From Marinomonas arctica (GTDB taxonomy: Bacteria; Pseudomonadota; Gammaproteobacteria; Pseudomonadales; Marinomonadaceae), in assembly GCF_003259225.1 (NCBI RefSeq), contig NZ_QHJF01000009.1:62001-126000 (forward strand): a DNA stretch of 64,000 nt. Reading direction: 5' to 3'. Both the position numbers and the translations under genes were made by a program. The notes below the pieces were generated by a model. The model made no database searches. It saw only the letters and a program-made list of their open reading frames with translations, and had not been told where the DNA came from. Below, in pieces: positions 26,831 to 34,561 of this stretch (positions within the stretch are counted from its first letter, which is position 1; each line of letters begins with the position of its first letter).

Positions 26831-27697
26831 GTGTCTGACATTTTTTTTCTTTCTTTGCCCAATGCGCGTATTGCGTATCGTCTTTACGAGAATTCGCAGT
26901 CTGAGAGCGAGCGTGTTTGTTTGCTTTTACATGGTGCTGGGGTGGCCGGTAGCATTACTTATTCACCTATGTTGCCGTATTTTACGCAATGGCGTTGGAT
27001 GCTGGTGCCTGACCTAAAAGGCATGGGGGACTCTTTTCATCATCATGGTGAAGAGGGGGCGGTGTCGATAGGTGAGTTAACCGATGAGGTGGAAGCGCTA
27101 TTGTCCCATGTGGAATGGGAGGATTTTGATGTGGTGGCGTATTCCCTTGGTGGCTTGGTGGCGCTAAACCTGAATTATCAGCGCAGCTTGCAAGGCAAAA
27201 AGAAAATGAAAATGGCTCTGCTAGAGCCTGCCTCTTTGGATCGTGAAGACTTAGCAACCTTGATGGAAGTGCGTCAAAAGTATCGTCATGCCTCGAAACT
27301 GATTCGTGACACGGGAGATGTAGAGCTTGGTGTAGCGAGTTTTATGGATGGGGTCTCGCCGAATCGACGCAAACATCCTGTCGCGGAAGCCACCACGCAA
27401 TCTCGTCTTGCTCATCGACCCTTTGGTTTTGCTTATGCGCTGGATGCGGTGACAGATCATGTGGCATTAATGGCAAAGGAGCCATCTTTGCGTCAGGCGA
27501 TGGTCGATGCCTCAGAGCATGTGTTTTTGTTTTCAGGTGAATTAAGTCATGAGGCTCTGCGTCAGCATTATGATTTATTAAGTGAGCGCAACTTAGCGTG
27601 GCAACACAAGGTCCTTAGTGCTTGTGATCACTCTTTGCCATTTCAAAAACCAAGACAAATTGCAAATCATATTAACAAATGGTTCAAGACAGTTTAG
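26831..27697 (+). CDS. Alpha/beta-fold hydrolase
   Basis: A 288-residue hydrolase with LLLHGAGVAGS (oxyanion-hole region, about residue 33) and the nucleophile elbow AYSLGGL with Ser near residue 104. A late His in ACDHSLPF would complete the triad. The start is a GTG at 26831 with a weak ribosome site. Substrate unknown. It stands alone, divergent from pabB, with the pilin operon about 80 bp downstream on the same strand. Confidence 0.88.
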   Translation: MSDIFFLSLPNARIAYRLYENSQSESERVCLLLHGAGVAGSITYSPMLPYFTQWRWMLVPDLKGMGDSFHHHGEEGAVSIGELTDEVEALLSHVEWEDFDVVAYSLGGLVALNLNYQRSLQGKKKMKMALLEPASLDREDLATLMEVRQKYRHASKLIRDTGDVELGVASFMDGVSPNRRKHPVAEATTQSRLAHRPFGFAYALDAVTDHVALMAKEPSLRQAMVDASEHVFLFSGELSHEALRQHYDLLSERNLAWQHKVLSACDHSLPFQKPRQIANHINKWFKTV

Positions 27698-27774
27698 TCT
27701 TAGAATTATTCGAATATAAAAATGCACTAGACAGGATGTCTAGCGACTGACCAAACAAAACAAGGAGGTTTTCC

Positions 27775-28287
27775 ATGCATCATCAACGTGGCTTTTCGTT
27801 ACTAGAATTGCTATGTGTTCTCGCCATACTCAGTATTTTAGCCCATGCAGGCGCGGCGCAGTTTCTTAGCGTTAGCCAAAAGACCCGAGACAAAAATACT
27901 CTCAAAAGTGAAATGAAGCGCCTAGCGCAGGCGCTGACGCAAGCACGTCAACTGGCGGTGATAAGCGGACAAAGCAGTTATCTATGTGGTGGTGTCGATT
28001 GCGATGGGCATTGGTCTGACGGTTTTAAGCTTTATCAAATGGCATCCACAAACGGCGCTGAAAAAATCTATCGGCAAATCCTTTTTGATCACGCCTTGGC
28101 GGTTTCTTGGCATGGTTTTCCCATTAAAAAACAACAGATCGAATTTCAATCCAACGGCTTATCAAGTTATCAAAATGGGACGTTTGAGTTTTGCTTGGGG
28201 GCATGGCAGGCGGATGTGGTATTGAACCAAAGTGGACGTTTTTATTTAACCGACCCCCAACGTCTGAATAGTGAGTTGTGCGGATGA
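27775..28287 (+). CDS. Type IV prepilin-like protein of the GspH/FimT family
   Basis: A 170-residue protein with the prepilin cleavage motif RGFSLLELLCVLAILSILAH at the N terminus (cleavage after Gly7) and a GspH/FimT-like C-terminal part with a Cys pair (LCGGVDCDGHW). It would be a minor pilin that primes assembly of type IV pili or a related pseudopilus. The ATG is preceded by AAGGAGG. It is the first gene of a tightly overlapping four-gene operon. Confidence 0.9.
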   Translation: MHHQRGFSLLELLCVLAILSILAHAGAAQFLSVSQKTRDKNTLKSEMKRLAQALTQARQLAVISGQSSYLCGGVDCDGHWSDGFKLYQMASTNGAEKIYRQILFDHALAVSWHGFPIKKQQIEFQSNGLSSYQNGTFEFCLGAWQADVVLNQSGRFYLTDPQRLNSELCG

Positions 28288-28661
28288 AGAAACAGACTGT
28301 TTACCGTCCATTAGCTGCGCCACGGCAACGGGGTTGGATTATGTTAGAGGTCATGTTGTGTCTGAGTTTGTTCGCGGTAGTATTAAATGTATTACAGCGT
28401 CAGAGTGAGACACAGTGGCACTTATTTCAGCAAACCGAAGAACACCGTAAACAATCCGATTACGAGCAGAAACACGCCGCGATGATACAGTTAGTGGGTT
28501 CTGTGGCGTGGTTGAATCATCAGCAAGAAACCACAAAGCAAGGGTATCCCGATTGCCAAAAATGCACGGGAGATCAATTAGCGCAATGGTTTCATAGCTC
28601 CCAGACGGATACGTTAGATCGACACTCAAGCTTGTCGTCTGAGGAGGGAGAAAGTGAGTAA
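28284..28661 (+). CDS. Minor pilin-like protein (PilV position)
   Basis: About 125 residues, with a type III signal-like N terminus QRGWIMLEVMLCLSLFAVVL and a short soluble domain with a CQKC motif. The ATG overlaps the preceding stop codon (ATGA), a mark of translational coupling; a GTG two codons earlier is the alternative. The body has no clear similarity that I recognise. PilV is assigned from the order FimT-PilV-PilW and the signal motif. Confidence 0.8.
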   Translation: MKKQTVYRPLAAPRQRGWIMLEVMLCLSLFAVVLNVLQRQSETQWHLFQQTEEHRKQSDYEQKHAAMIQLVGSVAWLNHQQETTKQGYPDCQKCTGDQLAQWFHSSQTDTLDRHSSLSSEEGESE

Positions 28662-29556
28662 ACGGCATAACTTACATGGCAGCCTTATCATTGAACTGTT
28701 AGTCGTCTGTAGTTTAGTGGCTCTCTTATTGCCTTTTTTAGTCGTTGCTTTGCTTCGCATGCAAGAACGTCATTTATTGATAAAAACGTATCAAGATCAG
28801 CAAGTGATCAAGGCCGCAATTGATGCGCATTTCCAGGCCCAATGGTCACGTTTAAGACCCGCCAGCTGTCTGATAGATGAATCCTTGTTTTTAATCATTG
28901 AATCGGGCATGTCGCCACCCCTTCGTTTAGCAACCCGGACGATTGATAAAGAATCCGATTGGTTAAGAGCGGTAGATTATGGATTGTGCCGCGGTACAGT
29001 AAGGGTGAATGGCAATCCTTTAGACACCTCTTTGTCCTGCCATTGGAAAGCGGGGGATAGTGTGCGATTTTCCTCTTGTGAGTCTTACTTCCCCGGCCAA
29101 ATATTAAGTGTTTCGGCACAACATAGCCGAATTGAGCTGATCGGCGGTGAGCTTGTGGAAGACGCGATTGGGCAATCTGGGATCATAGAAAGCCAAGATG
29201 AGTTCTACTGGTATATTTCTGAAGGTAAGGGCGGGCAAAATGCTTTTTGGCGGACACCGAGAGAAAGTGGAAATTCACTAGAGTTATGGAGTGGGATTGA
29301 GCGTTTGTCTGTGTTTCCGTTATTAGATGACAACCTGGATGGAAGGGTCGACGCTTTAGATGCTGGCTATGGGCAATTTTCTCTTGCTAAGGTCCGTGGC
29401 CTATGGGTGGAGTATCAATATCGACTTCATGATTGCAAGTCTGAGCGGGATACACAATTGGCACAAGATTATCGCTCTATGCGCGGAGAAACGTGGCGTT
29501 ATTTCTCGCCTTGTCAGGGGGTTGGCAATCAAATCATTGTATTAAAGGGACTTTAG
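28654..29556 (+). CDS. Minor pilin-like protein (PilW type)
   Basis: A 300-residue protein with a prepilin signal HGSLIIELLVVCSLVALLLP. The large soluble domain has DDNLDGRVDALDAGYGQ, a pattern seen in PilW-like proteins. The GTG start follows GAGGAGGGAGAAA and overlaps the previous gene by 8 bp. PilW takes part in the minor-pilin priming complex of type IV pili. Assignment rests on length, signal and operon position. Confidence 0.82.
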   Translation: MSKRHNLHGSLIIELLVVCSLVALLLPFLVVALLRMQERHLLIKTYQDQQVIKAAIDAHFQAQWSRLRPASCLIDESLFLIIESGMSPPLRLATRTIDKESDWLRAVDYGLCRGTVRVNGNPLDTSLSCHWKAGDSVRFSSCESYFPGQILSVSAQHSRIELIGGELVEDAIGQSGIIESQDEFYWYISEGKGGQNAFWRTPRESGNSLELWSGIERLSVFPLLDDNLDGRVDALDAGYGQFSLAKVRGLWVEYQYRLHDCKSERDTQLAQDYRSMRGETWRYFSPCQGVGNQIIVLKGL

Positions 29557-29561
29557 CCGAT

Positions 29562-30014
29562 ATGACGAATATTTATCTTAGCGGCCAACGAGGTTGGGTG
29601 TCCTTGCCGATTATTGCTTTGTTACTAGCATTGTCGACGTTATCTGCGCATTACCAACAAGGATTACAGGCAGGCTTTAAATGGCGTAGTCAGCTGAATG
29701 ATGTGACAGAAGAGCAAAAAATATGGACGGATTTTTATCAAGCTTGGGTGGTATCTGCCCATTTTTCCGCCGCGCAAGCGAGCACATGTATCGGCTTTTG
29801 TGCTTTACACGAGTCGAGGTTAGAGTCTATTTGGCAAACCCGTAATCAACAACTGTATTATCGCTGGGAACGCTACACCTCTGCTCCCGACGAAATGGAC
29901 AATACCCAAAGATCCTATCGACTGTGCGCCACACAAAACCAGCAACAATACCGTTGCTGGTGGTGGCACGAACATCGCTTGCTTGCCAGCGGTTGGGTCA
30001 GTGCTTCTGATTGA
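29562..30014 (+). CDS. Minor pilin-like protein (PilX position)
   Basis: A 150-residue protein with QRGWVSLPIIALLLALSTLS at the N terminus, like the start of PilX-type minor pilins, and two Cys-containing segments (STCIGFC and RLCATQ). The frame extends upstream into pilW, but the ATG at 29562, 5 bp past that stop codon, is the likely start. Its last 17 bp overlap the convergent PP0621-type gene. Functional naming is by position and is tentative. Confidence 0.75.
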   Translation: MTNIYLSGQRGWVSLPIIALLLALSTLSAHYQQGLQAGFKWRSQLNDVTEEQKIWTDFYQAWVVSAHFSAAQASTCIGFCALHESRLESIWQTRNQQLYYRWERYTSAPDEMDNTQRSYRLCATQNQQQYRCWWWHEHRLLASGWVSASD

Positions 30015-30258
30015 AGATTTTTAAATGCTCGGCACTGCAAAATGCACGCGCTTCTTGGTCATGAATCGCATGGGAGCGCGGCGTGAACGTTTTGCATTCT
30101 GCACACCTAACCATGCTTTCTTGTGCCTCATCTTTTTTGCTAGACGCCTTTTTTTTCACTTCCTCGGGTGACTGACTGCGCTTAAAAGCGACAAACTGGC
30201 GGTACAACCACCAACCAATAAAGAAAATAGCAACAAAAACGATCAAACGTACGATCAT
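29998..30258 (-). CDS. PP0621-family protein with zinc-ribbon-like Cys motif
   Basis: An 86-residue protein with one N-terminal transmembrane helix (about residues 4-20), a charged Lys-rich stretch, then VRCAECKTFTPRSHAI and ARAFCSAEHLKIF, the treble-clef-like Cys layout typical of the PP0621 family. Function unknown. It runs convergent to the pilin operon with a short 3' overlap and is divergent from nadE. Confidence 0.85.
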   Translation of the reverse strand: MIVRLIVFVAIFFIGWWLYRQFVAFKRSQSPEEVKKKASSKKDEAQESMVRCAECKTFTPRSHAIHDQEARAFCSAEHLKIFNQKH

Positions 30259-30331
30259 ATACTTTACCTAGCTTGGGTAATTCCAGACAATAACGGGCAT
30301 ATTCTAACAGAGTTCACGAGATAGCAACTGT

Positions 30332-31969
30332 ATGACATTACGAATTGCAATGGCCCAGCTGGATATGCTGGTCGGCGACATTACAAAAAACACCCAATCC
30401 GTTATCGATGCGGCGTGTAAAGCCCGTGATGAAGAGCACGCGGATGTCGTGGTTTTTCCAGAATTAACCTTAACTGGCTATCCACCAGAAGACTTATTAT
30501 TGCGTCCAAGTTTGGATCAGCGTATCGAATCGGCCTTGGCGACATTATTGGCCGAGATCCGCGATATTTATGTCGTTGTTGGTTATCCTCGCCGTATTGA
30601 TGGCGAACTGTTTAATTGCGCGGGTGTGATTTACCAAGGTGATTTGCTGGTGGAATACGCCAAACAAAAGTTGCCTAATTTTTTGGTGTTCGATGACAAA
30701 CGCTATTTCAGTGAAGGCCGCGAAGCGGGCCTTGTTGATATAAAAGGCGTTAAAGTAGGTTTAAGTATCTGCGAAGATATTTGGCATCCTGAGCCTATTG
30801 CGCAAGCCAAAGCGGCTGGCGCAGAATTGATTCTGAACCTAAACGCCTCGCCCTATCACATTGAGAAAATGGGCGAGCGAGAAGCACTGCTTCATCAGCG
30901 TGCGACCGAAGTCACTTTGCCGATTGTCTATGTCAATTACATGGGCGCGCAGGACGAATTGGTTTATGAAGGTGGTTCTTTTGTGGTCAACGCCAAAGGC
31001 GAGAAGATCATGCAAGCGCCTTGGTTTGAAGCCGGTCTTTACAGCATCGATATGATTGTTGATGAAAGCCAATCTAATAAAGTTGAGCCAGTTGCTGGTG
31101 TTATTGCTCCAGCCTTGGGAGTGGAAGCCAGCGTGTATCAAGCCATGGTGCTTGGCTTACGCGACTACATCACCAAAAATCGTTTTAAAGGCATTGTATT
31201 GGGGTTGAGTGGTGGTATTGACTCCGCCTTGTCTCTCGCCGTAGCCGTAGATGCTATCGGTGCCGAGCGTGTTCAAGCGGTGATGATGCCTTATACGTAT
31301 ACTTCGTCTATCAGTTTGCACGATGCCGAAGAGGAGGCCAACTTGCTGGGCGTGAAATACAGCGTGTTGCCAATTGAAACCATGGTATCCGCTTTTACTG
31401 AAGTGCTTGCGCCAGAGTTCGAAGGCTACGGTAAAGACACCACGGAAGAAAACTTACAAGCGCGCACCCGTGGCGTGACCTTAATGGCGATTTCCAACAA
31501 GAAAGGCTACATGGTCCTAACCACAGGCAACAAGAGCGAAATGGCTGTTGGTTATGCCACACTCTACGGCGACATGGTCGGCGGTTACTCCGTCCTAAAA
31601 GACGTCTTCAAAACTTTAGTCTTTAAGCTTTGCCGCTACCGCAATACCTTGGGCTACGTCATCCCGGAGCGTGTGATTACACGTCCACCTTCGGCTGAAC
31701 TGGCACCCGATCAAAAAGACGAAGACTCTTTGCCAAGCTACGACATCCTCGATGAAATCTTACGCATGTACATCGAAGAAGATCAAAGCGCCGAAGCCAT
31801 TCTCGCGACCCAGAAATTTGACCGAGAAACCGTGTATCGCGTGCTTCGCCTTGTCGACGTCAACGAATACAAACGTCGACAATCCCCAACCGGCGTTCGC
31901 ATTACCGCCCGTGGGTTTGGACGAGATCGTCGTTACCCGATAACCAATGGCTGGCACATCGGCGAGTAG
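30332..31969 (+). CDS. nadE: Glutamine-dependent NAD+ synthetase
   Basis: A 545-residue two-domain enzyme. The N-terminal nitrilase domain (to about 255) has FPELTLTGYPPEDLL, KQKLPNF and LSICEDIWHPEP, the Glu-Lys-Cys catalytic set that releases ammonia from glutamine. The C-terminal synthetase domain has the ATP pyrophosphatase loop LGLSGGIDSALSLAV. It amidates nicotinic acid adenine dinucleotide in the last step of NAD synthesis. A terminator follows at 32002-32034. Identification is certain. Confidence 0.97.
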   Translation: MTLRIAMAQLDMLVGDITKNTQSVIDAACKARDEEHADVVVFPELTLTGYPPEDLLLRPSLDQRIESALATLLAEIRDIYVVVGYPRRIDGELFNCAGVIYQGDLLVEYAKQKLPNFLVFDDKRYFSEGREAGLVDIKGVKVGLSICEDIWHPEPIAQAKAAGAELILNLNASPYHIEKMGEREALLHQRATEVTLPIVYVNYMGAQDELVYEGGSFVVNAKGEKIMQAPWFEAGLYSIDMIVDESQSNKVEPVAGVIAPALGVEASVYQAMVLGLRDYITKNRFKGIVLGLSGGIDSALSLAVAVDAIGAERVQAVMMPYTYTSSISLHDAEEEANLLGVKYSVLPIETMVSAFTEVLAPEFEGYGKDTTEENLQARTRGVTLMAISNKKGYMVLTTGNKSEMAVGYATLYGDMVGGYSVLKDVFKTLVFKLCRYRNTLGYVIPERVITRPPSAELAPDQKDEDSLPSYDILDEILRMYIEEDQSAEAILATQKFDRETVYRVLRLVDVNEYKRRQSPTGVRITARGFGRDRRYPITNGWHIGE

Positions 31970-32001
31970 CGCTTTTAAAAAAGCGTTCAAAACGTGTTTT
32001 G

Positions 32002-32034
32002 CGCCTTCCCTTTGAAGAAATGGAAGGCGTTTTT
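32002..32034 (+). terminator. nadE terminator
   Basis: CGCCTTCC (32002-32009) and GGAAGGCG (32022-32029) are followed by TTTTTC, a standard intrinsic terminator 33 bp past the nadE stop codon. Confidence 0.9.
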
Positions 32035-32045
32035 CTTTGGGTTCC

Positions 32046-32220
32046 ATTCAAAGGCCTTGTATTCCCGACCTTTATTCCGCCCTGAAACGCCATAGGGTCG
32101 CGCAACTTCGTCGAAAGAACGTAGGTCAGATGAGACGAGGCACGAGGCGTGATCTGACGCTGAAAGCGAAGCTTTCATTGTGTGGTAGGCCGCGGTTTTA
32201 GCCCGGCGCGGTTTCTAATT
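32046..32220 (+). repeat. Composite repeat copy E (mosaic) with REP
   Basis: It contains pieces of the A-D family in altered order: CCTTTATTCCGC, CCTGAAACGCCATA with TCGCGCAACTTCGTCG, and the hairpin TGAAAGCGAAGCTTTCA at 32161-32177. It ends with GTAG (32185-32188) and the palindrome GCCGCGGTTTTAGCCCGGC (32189-32207). Positions 32119-32166 are found again, inverted, at 33684-33731. Confidence 0.8.
32119..32166 (+). repeat. Left arm of a 48-bp inverted repeat around the RAYT gene
   Basis: Its reverse complement matches 33684-33731 in 42 of 48 positions by eye. Together the arms bracket about 1.6 kb holding the REP, the 52-bp repeats, the LexA-like box, the transposase gene and the 78-bp tandem. 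Confidence 0.75.
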
Positions 32221-32221
32221 A

Positions 32222-32273
32222 AGCCACCCACCTTTGCAAGCCAGTCAAATCAAGGGGTTGAGTTTTGACTTGC
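32222..32273 (+). repeat. 52-bp repeat upstream of the RAYT gene, copy 1
   Basis: Identical to 32292-32343, with a 70-bp period. It starts AGCCACCCACCTTT and then folds: GCAA, AGTCAAA and TCAA pair with TTGA, TTTGACT and TTGC around a GGGG loop, with GCC and GT bulges. A related fragment caps the decayed IS at 19941. Confidence 0.9.
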
Positions 32274-32291
32274 GGTTTCGGTTTTTAATTT

Positions 32292-32343
32292 AGCCACCCA
32301 CCTTTGCAAGCCAGTCAAATCAAGGGGTTGAGTTTTGACTTGC
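32292..32343 (+). repeat. 52-bp repeat upstream of the RAYT gene, copy 2
   Basis: A second perfect copy. Its last bases, TTGACTTGC, run directly into the promoter region, so the repeat may provide part of the transposase promoter. Confidence 0.9.
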
Positions 32344-32356
32344 TGAATCATAAGTA

Positions 32357-32376
32357 TACTGTATATAATCACAGTA
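32357..32376 (+). promoter_or_regulatory. Probable LexA (SOS) box before the RAYT gene
   Basis: TACTGTATATAATCACAGTA matches the gammaproteobacterial LexA consensus (CTGT-N8-ACAG flanked by TA and TA) at 17 of 20 positions, with both CTGT and ACAG half-sites intact. A TATAAT (32364-32369) lies inside the box, with TTGCTG 18 bp upstream, so bound LexA would cover the -10 element. The box ends 26 bp before the GTG start. Confidence 0.75.
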
Positions 32377-32402
32377 TATTTTCTCAGGAAGAGGAGGCCG
32401 TT

Positions 32403-33371
32403 GTGCCGCAGCCAAGAAGTCAGCAAATCAGTATCAGTGATACGCCTTACTACCATTGTGTTTCTCGTTGTGTGCGACGGGCTTTTTTGTGTGGTGAGGA
32501 TCCGGTTTCAGGGGACAGTTTCGAGCACCGTCGTGGCTGGGTTGAAAACAGGTTGCTGTTTTTAGCTGGTCTCTTTTCTATCGACATTTGCGCTTATGCT
32601 GTGATGAGCAATCACCTTCATGTGGTGCTGCATGTCAACGTTGAAAAAGCGGCGAAATGGTCGACACTAGAGGTGTTACAGCGTTGGCATAAGCTTCATA
32701 AAGGCACTGTATTTACGCAACAATACGTAAAAGGTGAGGTGTTGCCTGAGTTTGCGTTAAGCCTAGTCGAGGCTTCAGCAGAGACATTTCGCAATCGGCT
32801 GATGGACATCAGTTGGTTTATGAAAGAGCTTAATGAGCCAATTGCACGGCAAGCTAACGCCGAAGACAACTGTACGGGAAGATTCTGGGAGGGCCGTTTT
32901 AAATCTCAAGCGTTACTGGATGAAGCGGCATTGATTGCCTGTATGGCTTACGTGGACCTCAACCCAATACGAGCCAAAGTAAACGATACACCAGAAGAGG
33001 CCGACTTCACCAGTCTTAAAAAACGTGTGGACTCAGCTAAGATGCAAAGGCAGCCAAAGCGATTGTTACCTTTTATTGGTAATCCGAGAGAAAACATGCC
33101 TAATGGCTTGCCATTTTTCTTATGTGATTACCTAGAATTGGTCGATACGACGGGACGCATCATTCGAGATGATAAACGAGGTGTAATAGATGGGTCATTA
33201 CTGCCCATTCTTCAACGGCTCAATATATCATCAGAGAATTGGCTTAGTATTACGACACAGTTTGGTGAAAAAACAGGTCATGTCGTCGGTAAGGAACATT
33301 CAATCGCCTATTATTGTGAAGCGCATCAGCGACAGCGTAAACCCCGAGGCAGCACTAAGCTTCTTGCTTAA
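32403..33371 (+). CDS. REP-associated tyrosine transposase (IS200-like Y1 family)
   Basis: A 322-residue Y1 single-strand transposase. PYYHCVSRCVRRAFLCGEDP is the typical start, AVMSNHLHVVLHV carries the HUH metal-binding pair, and WFMKELNEPIARQANAEDN with GRFWEGRFKSQALLDE and YVDLNPIRAKV are hallmarks of the RAYT group; the catalytic Tyr is probably in the helix following the HUH motif. The frame opens earlier inside the 52-bp repeat, but the GTG at 32403 preceded by AGAGGAGG is the likely start. RAYTs act on REP hairpins. The upstream LexA-like box suggests induction by DNA damage. Confidence 0.92.
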   Translation: MPQPRSQQISISDTPYYHCVSRCVRRAFLCGEDPVSGDSFEHRRGWVENRLLFLAGLFSIDICAYAVMSNHLHVVLHVNVEKAAKWSTLEVLQRWHKLHKGTVFTQQYVKGEVLPEFALSLVEASAETFRNRLMDISWFMKELNEPIARQANAEDNCTGRFWEGRFKSQALLDEAALIACMAYVDLNPIRAKVNDTPEEADFTSLKKRVDSAKMQRQPKRLLPFIGNPRENMPNGLPFFLCDYLELVDTTGRIIRDDKRGVIDGSLLPILQRLNISSENWLSITTQFGEKTGHVVGKEHSIAYYCEAHQRQRKPRGSTKLLA

Positions 33372-33526
33372 ATAAAATCTTAAACTACCAACTATATACT
33401 AGGGTTGTTTTCTAAACAGCCTAGTCTTGCCTTGTCTGAAATCCTATTAAATGTACTTTTTCTAGGCTTGAAGATTGTCATCCCACGTTTCGCTTATTTA
33501 TATCGTCAATTGTCGCTATTTTACCT

Positions 33527-33682
33527 GTGTGTTCTAGTAGTAATCTTTGATTTTTAGAGTGTGTGTCTTAGTTAATAGTTAAAGTGTGTGTCCTAGTTAA
33601 TGCAGTGTGTTCTGGTAGTAATCTTTTATTATTAGAGTGTGTGTCCTAGTTAATTAGTTAAAGTGTGTGTCCTAGTTAATAC
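33527..33682 (+). repeat. 78-bp tandem repeat, two units, with a 19-bp internal repeat
   Basis: Units 33527-33604 and 33605-33682 are near-identical, each starting GTGTGTTCT. Within them AGTGTGTGTCCTAGTTAAT (once with CTTAG) occurs four times in all. The array lies 156 bp past the transposase gene. The stretch 33372-33526 has no visible feature. Confidence 0.88.
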
Positions 33683-33683
33683 T

Positions 33684-33731
33684 GCTTTCAGCGTCAGATT
33701 ACGCCTCGTTCCTTGTCTTATCAGATCTACG
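33684..33731 (-). repeat. Right arm of the 48-bp inverted repeat around the RAYT gene
   Basis: GCTTTCAGCGTCAGATTACG and the following bases to CTACG are the inverted partner of 32119-32166, with six differences seen. The arm begins right after the 78-bp array. Confidence 0.75.
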
Positions 33732-33843
33732 GTCTTTGGTTCCTAAAAGGGTATGGGGCTGAATGTAATAACCCGTTAATACCTTTTCGCTTTCTCTAGC
33801 TGTTACAACATAGGACGTTTTAACCAAAACAGGAGAAGGTGTC

Positions 33844-34413
33844 ATGTCGAATAAAAAAATCTTAATGATCACGGGTGATTTCACGGAAGACTACGAAACT
33901 ATGGTGCCGTTTCAGGCGTTGATGAGTGTTGGTCATACGGTGCATGCGGTTTGCCCAGATAAGAAGTCTGGTGATACGGTGGCGACGGCGATTCATGATT
34001 TTGAAGGTGATCAAACCTATACGGAGAAGCCGGGGCATCGTTTTGCGTTGAATGCGACGTTTGCGGATATTAAGGTGGAAGATTACGATGCTTTGGTGAT
34101 TCCCGGTGGTCGTGCGCCTGAGTATCTGCGTTTGAATAAAATGGTGATTACGATGGTGAAGCATTTTTTTGATACGAATAAGCCAGTAGCGGCGGTTTGT
34201 CATGGTGCGCAGTTGCTTGCGGCAGCAGGTGTGTTGGAAGGTAGAAAATGTTCTGCGTATCCAGCGTGCCAGCCTGAAGTAGAGCTTGCTAAGGGGGAGT
34301 TTATGGATATCCCCGTTGATCAGGCGGTGACTGATGGCAATTTGGTCACAGCACCAGCGTGGCCAGCGCATCCAGCTTGGCTTGCTCAGTTTTATGTGTT
34401 GTTAGAAAACTAA
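33844..34413 (+). CDS. DJ-1/PfpI-family protein
   Basis: A 189-residue protein with the flavodoxin-like DJ-1 fold: [20 protein letters not shown] at the start, [13 protein letters not shown] near residue 85, and the nucleophile elbow [20 protein letters not shown] with the reactive Cys near residue 119. Members are deglycases, chaperones or amidases, and the precise activity cannot be read from sequence. An AGGAGAAGG site precedes the ATG. It is the first core gene after the RAYT module. Confidence 0.92.
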   Translation: MSNKKILMITGDFTEDYETMVPFQALMSVGHTVHAVCPDKKSGDTVATAIHDFEGDQTYTEKPGHRFALNATFADIKVEDYDALVIPGGRAPEYLRLNKMVITMVKHFFDTNKPVAAVCHGAQLLAAAGVLEGRKCSAYPACQPEVELAKGEFMDIPVDQAVTDGNLVTAPAWPAHPAWLAQFYVLLEN

Positions 34414-34561
34414 ATCGAATGCACAGAGTGAATTCGGGCGAGTATGGTAAGTGTAAAAGTACCAACTCACCCGACTATTTTTCCGTATCTTGGGCTAGAC
34501 TGTTTGCGTTGAGCCATTTCATTCCAATAATAAAAATACGTTATTCAGTAGGGAAAATACA

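Noticed and set aside
32222..32343. Two-repeat CRISPR or attachment sites before the RAYT gene
   Set aside because: Only two copies with an 18-bp gap, no integrase, no tRNA; a hairpin substrate or regulatory site fits better.
33527..33682. CRISPR array behind the transposase gene
   Set aside because: The repeats are direct tandem units without variable spacers of constant length, and no cas gene is in the window.
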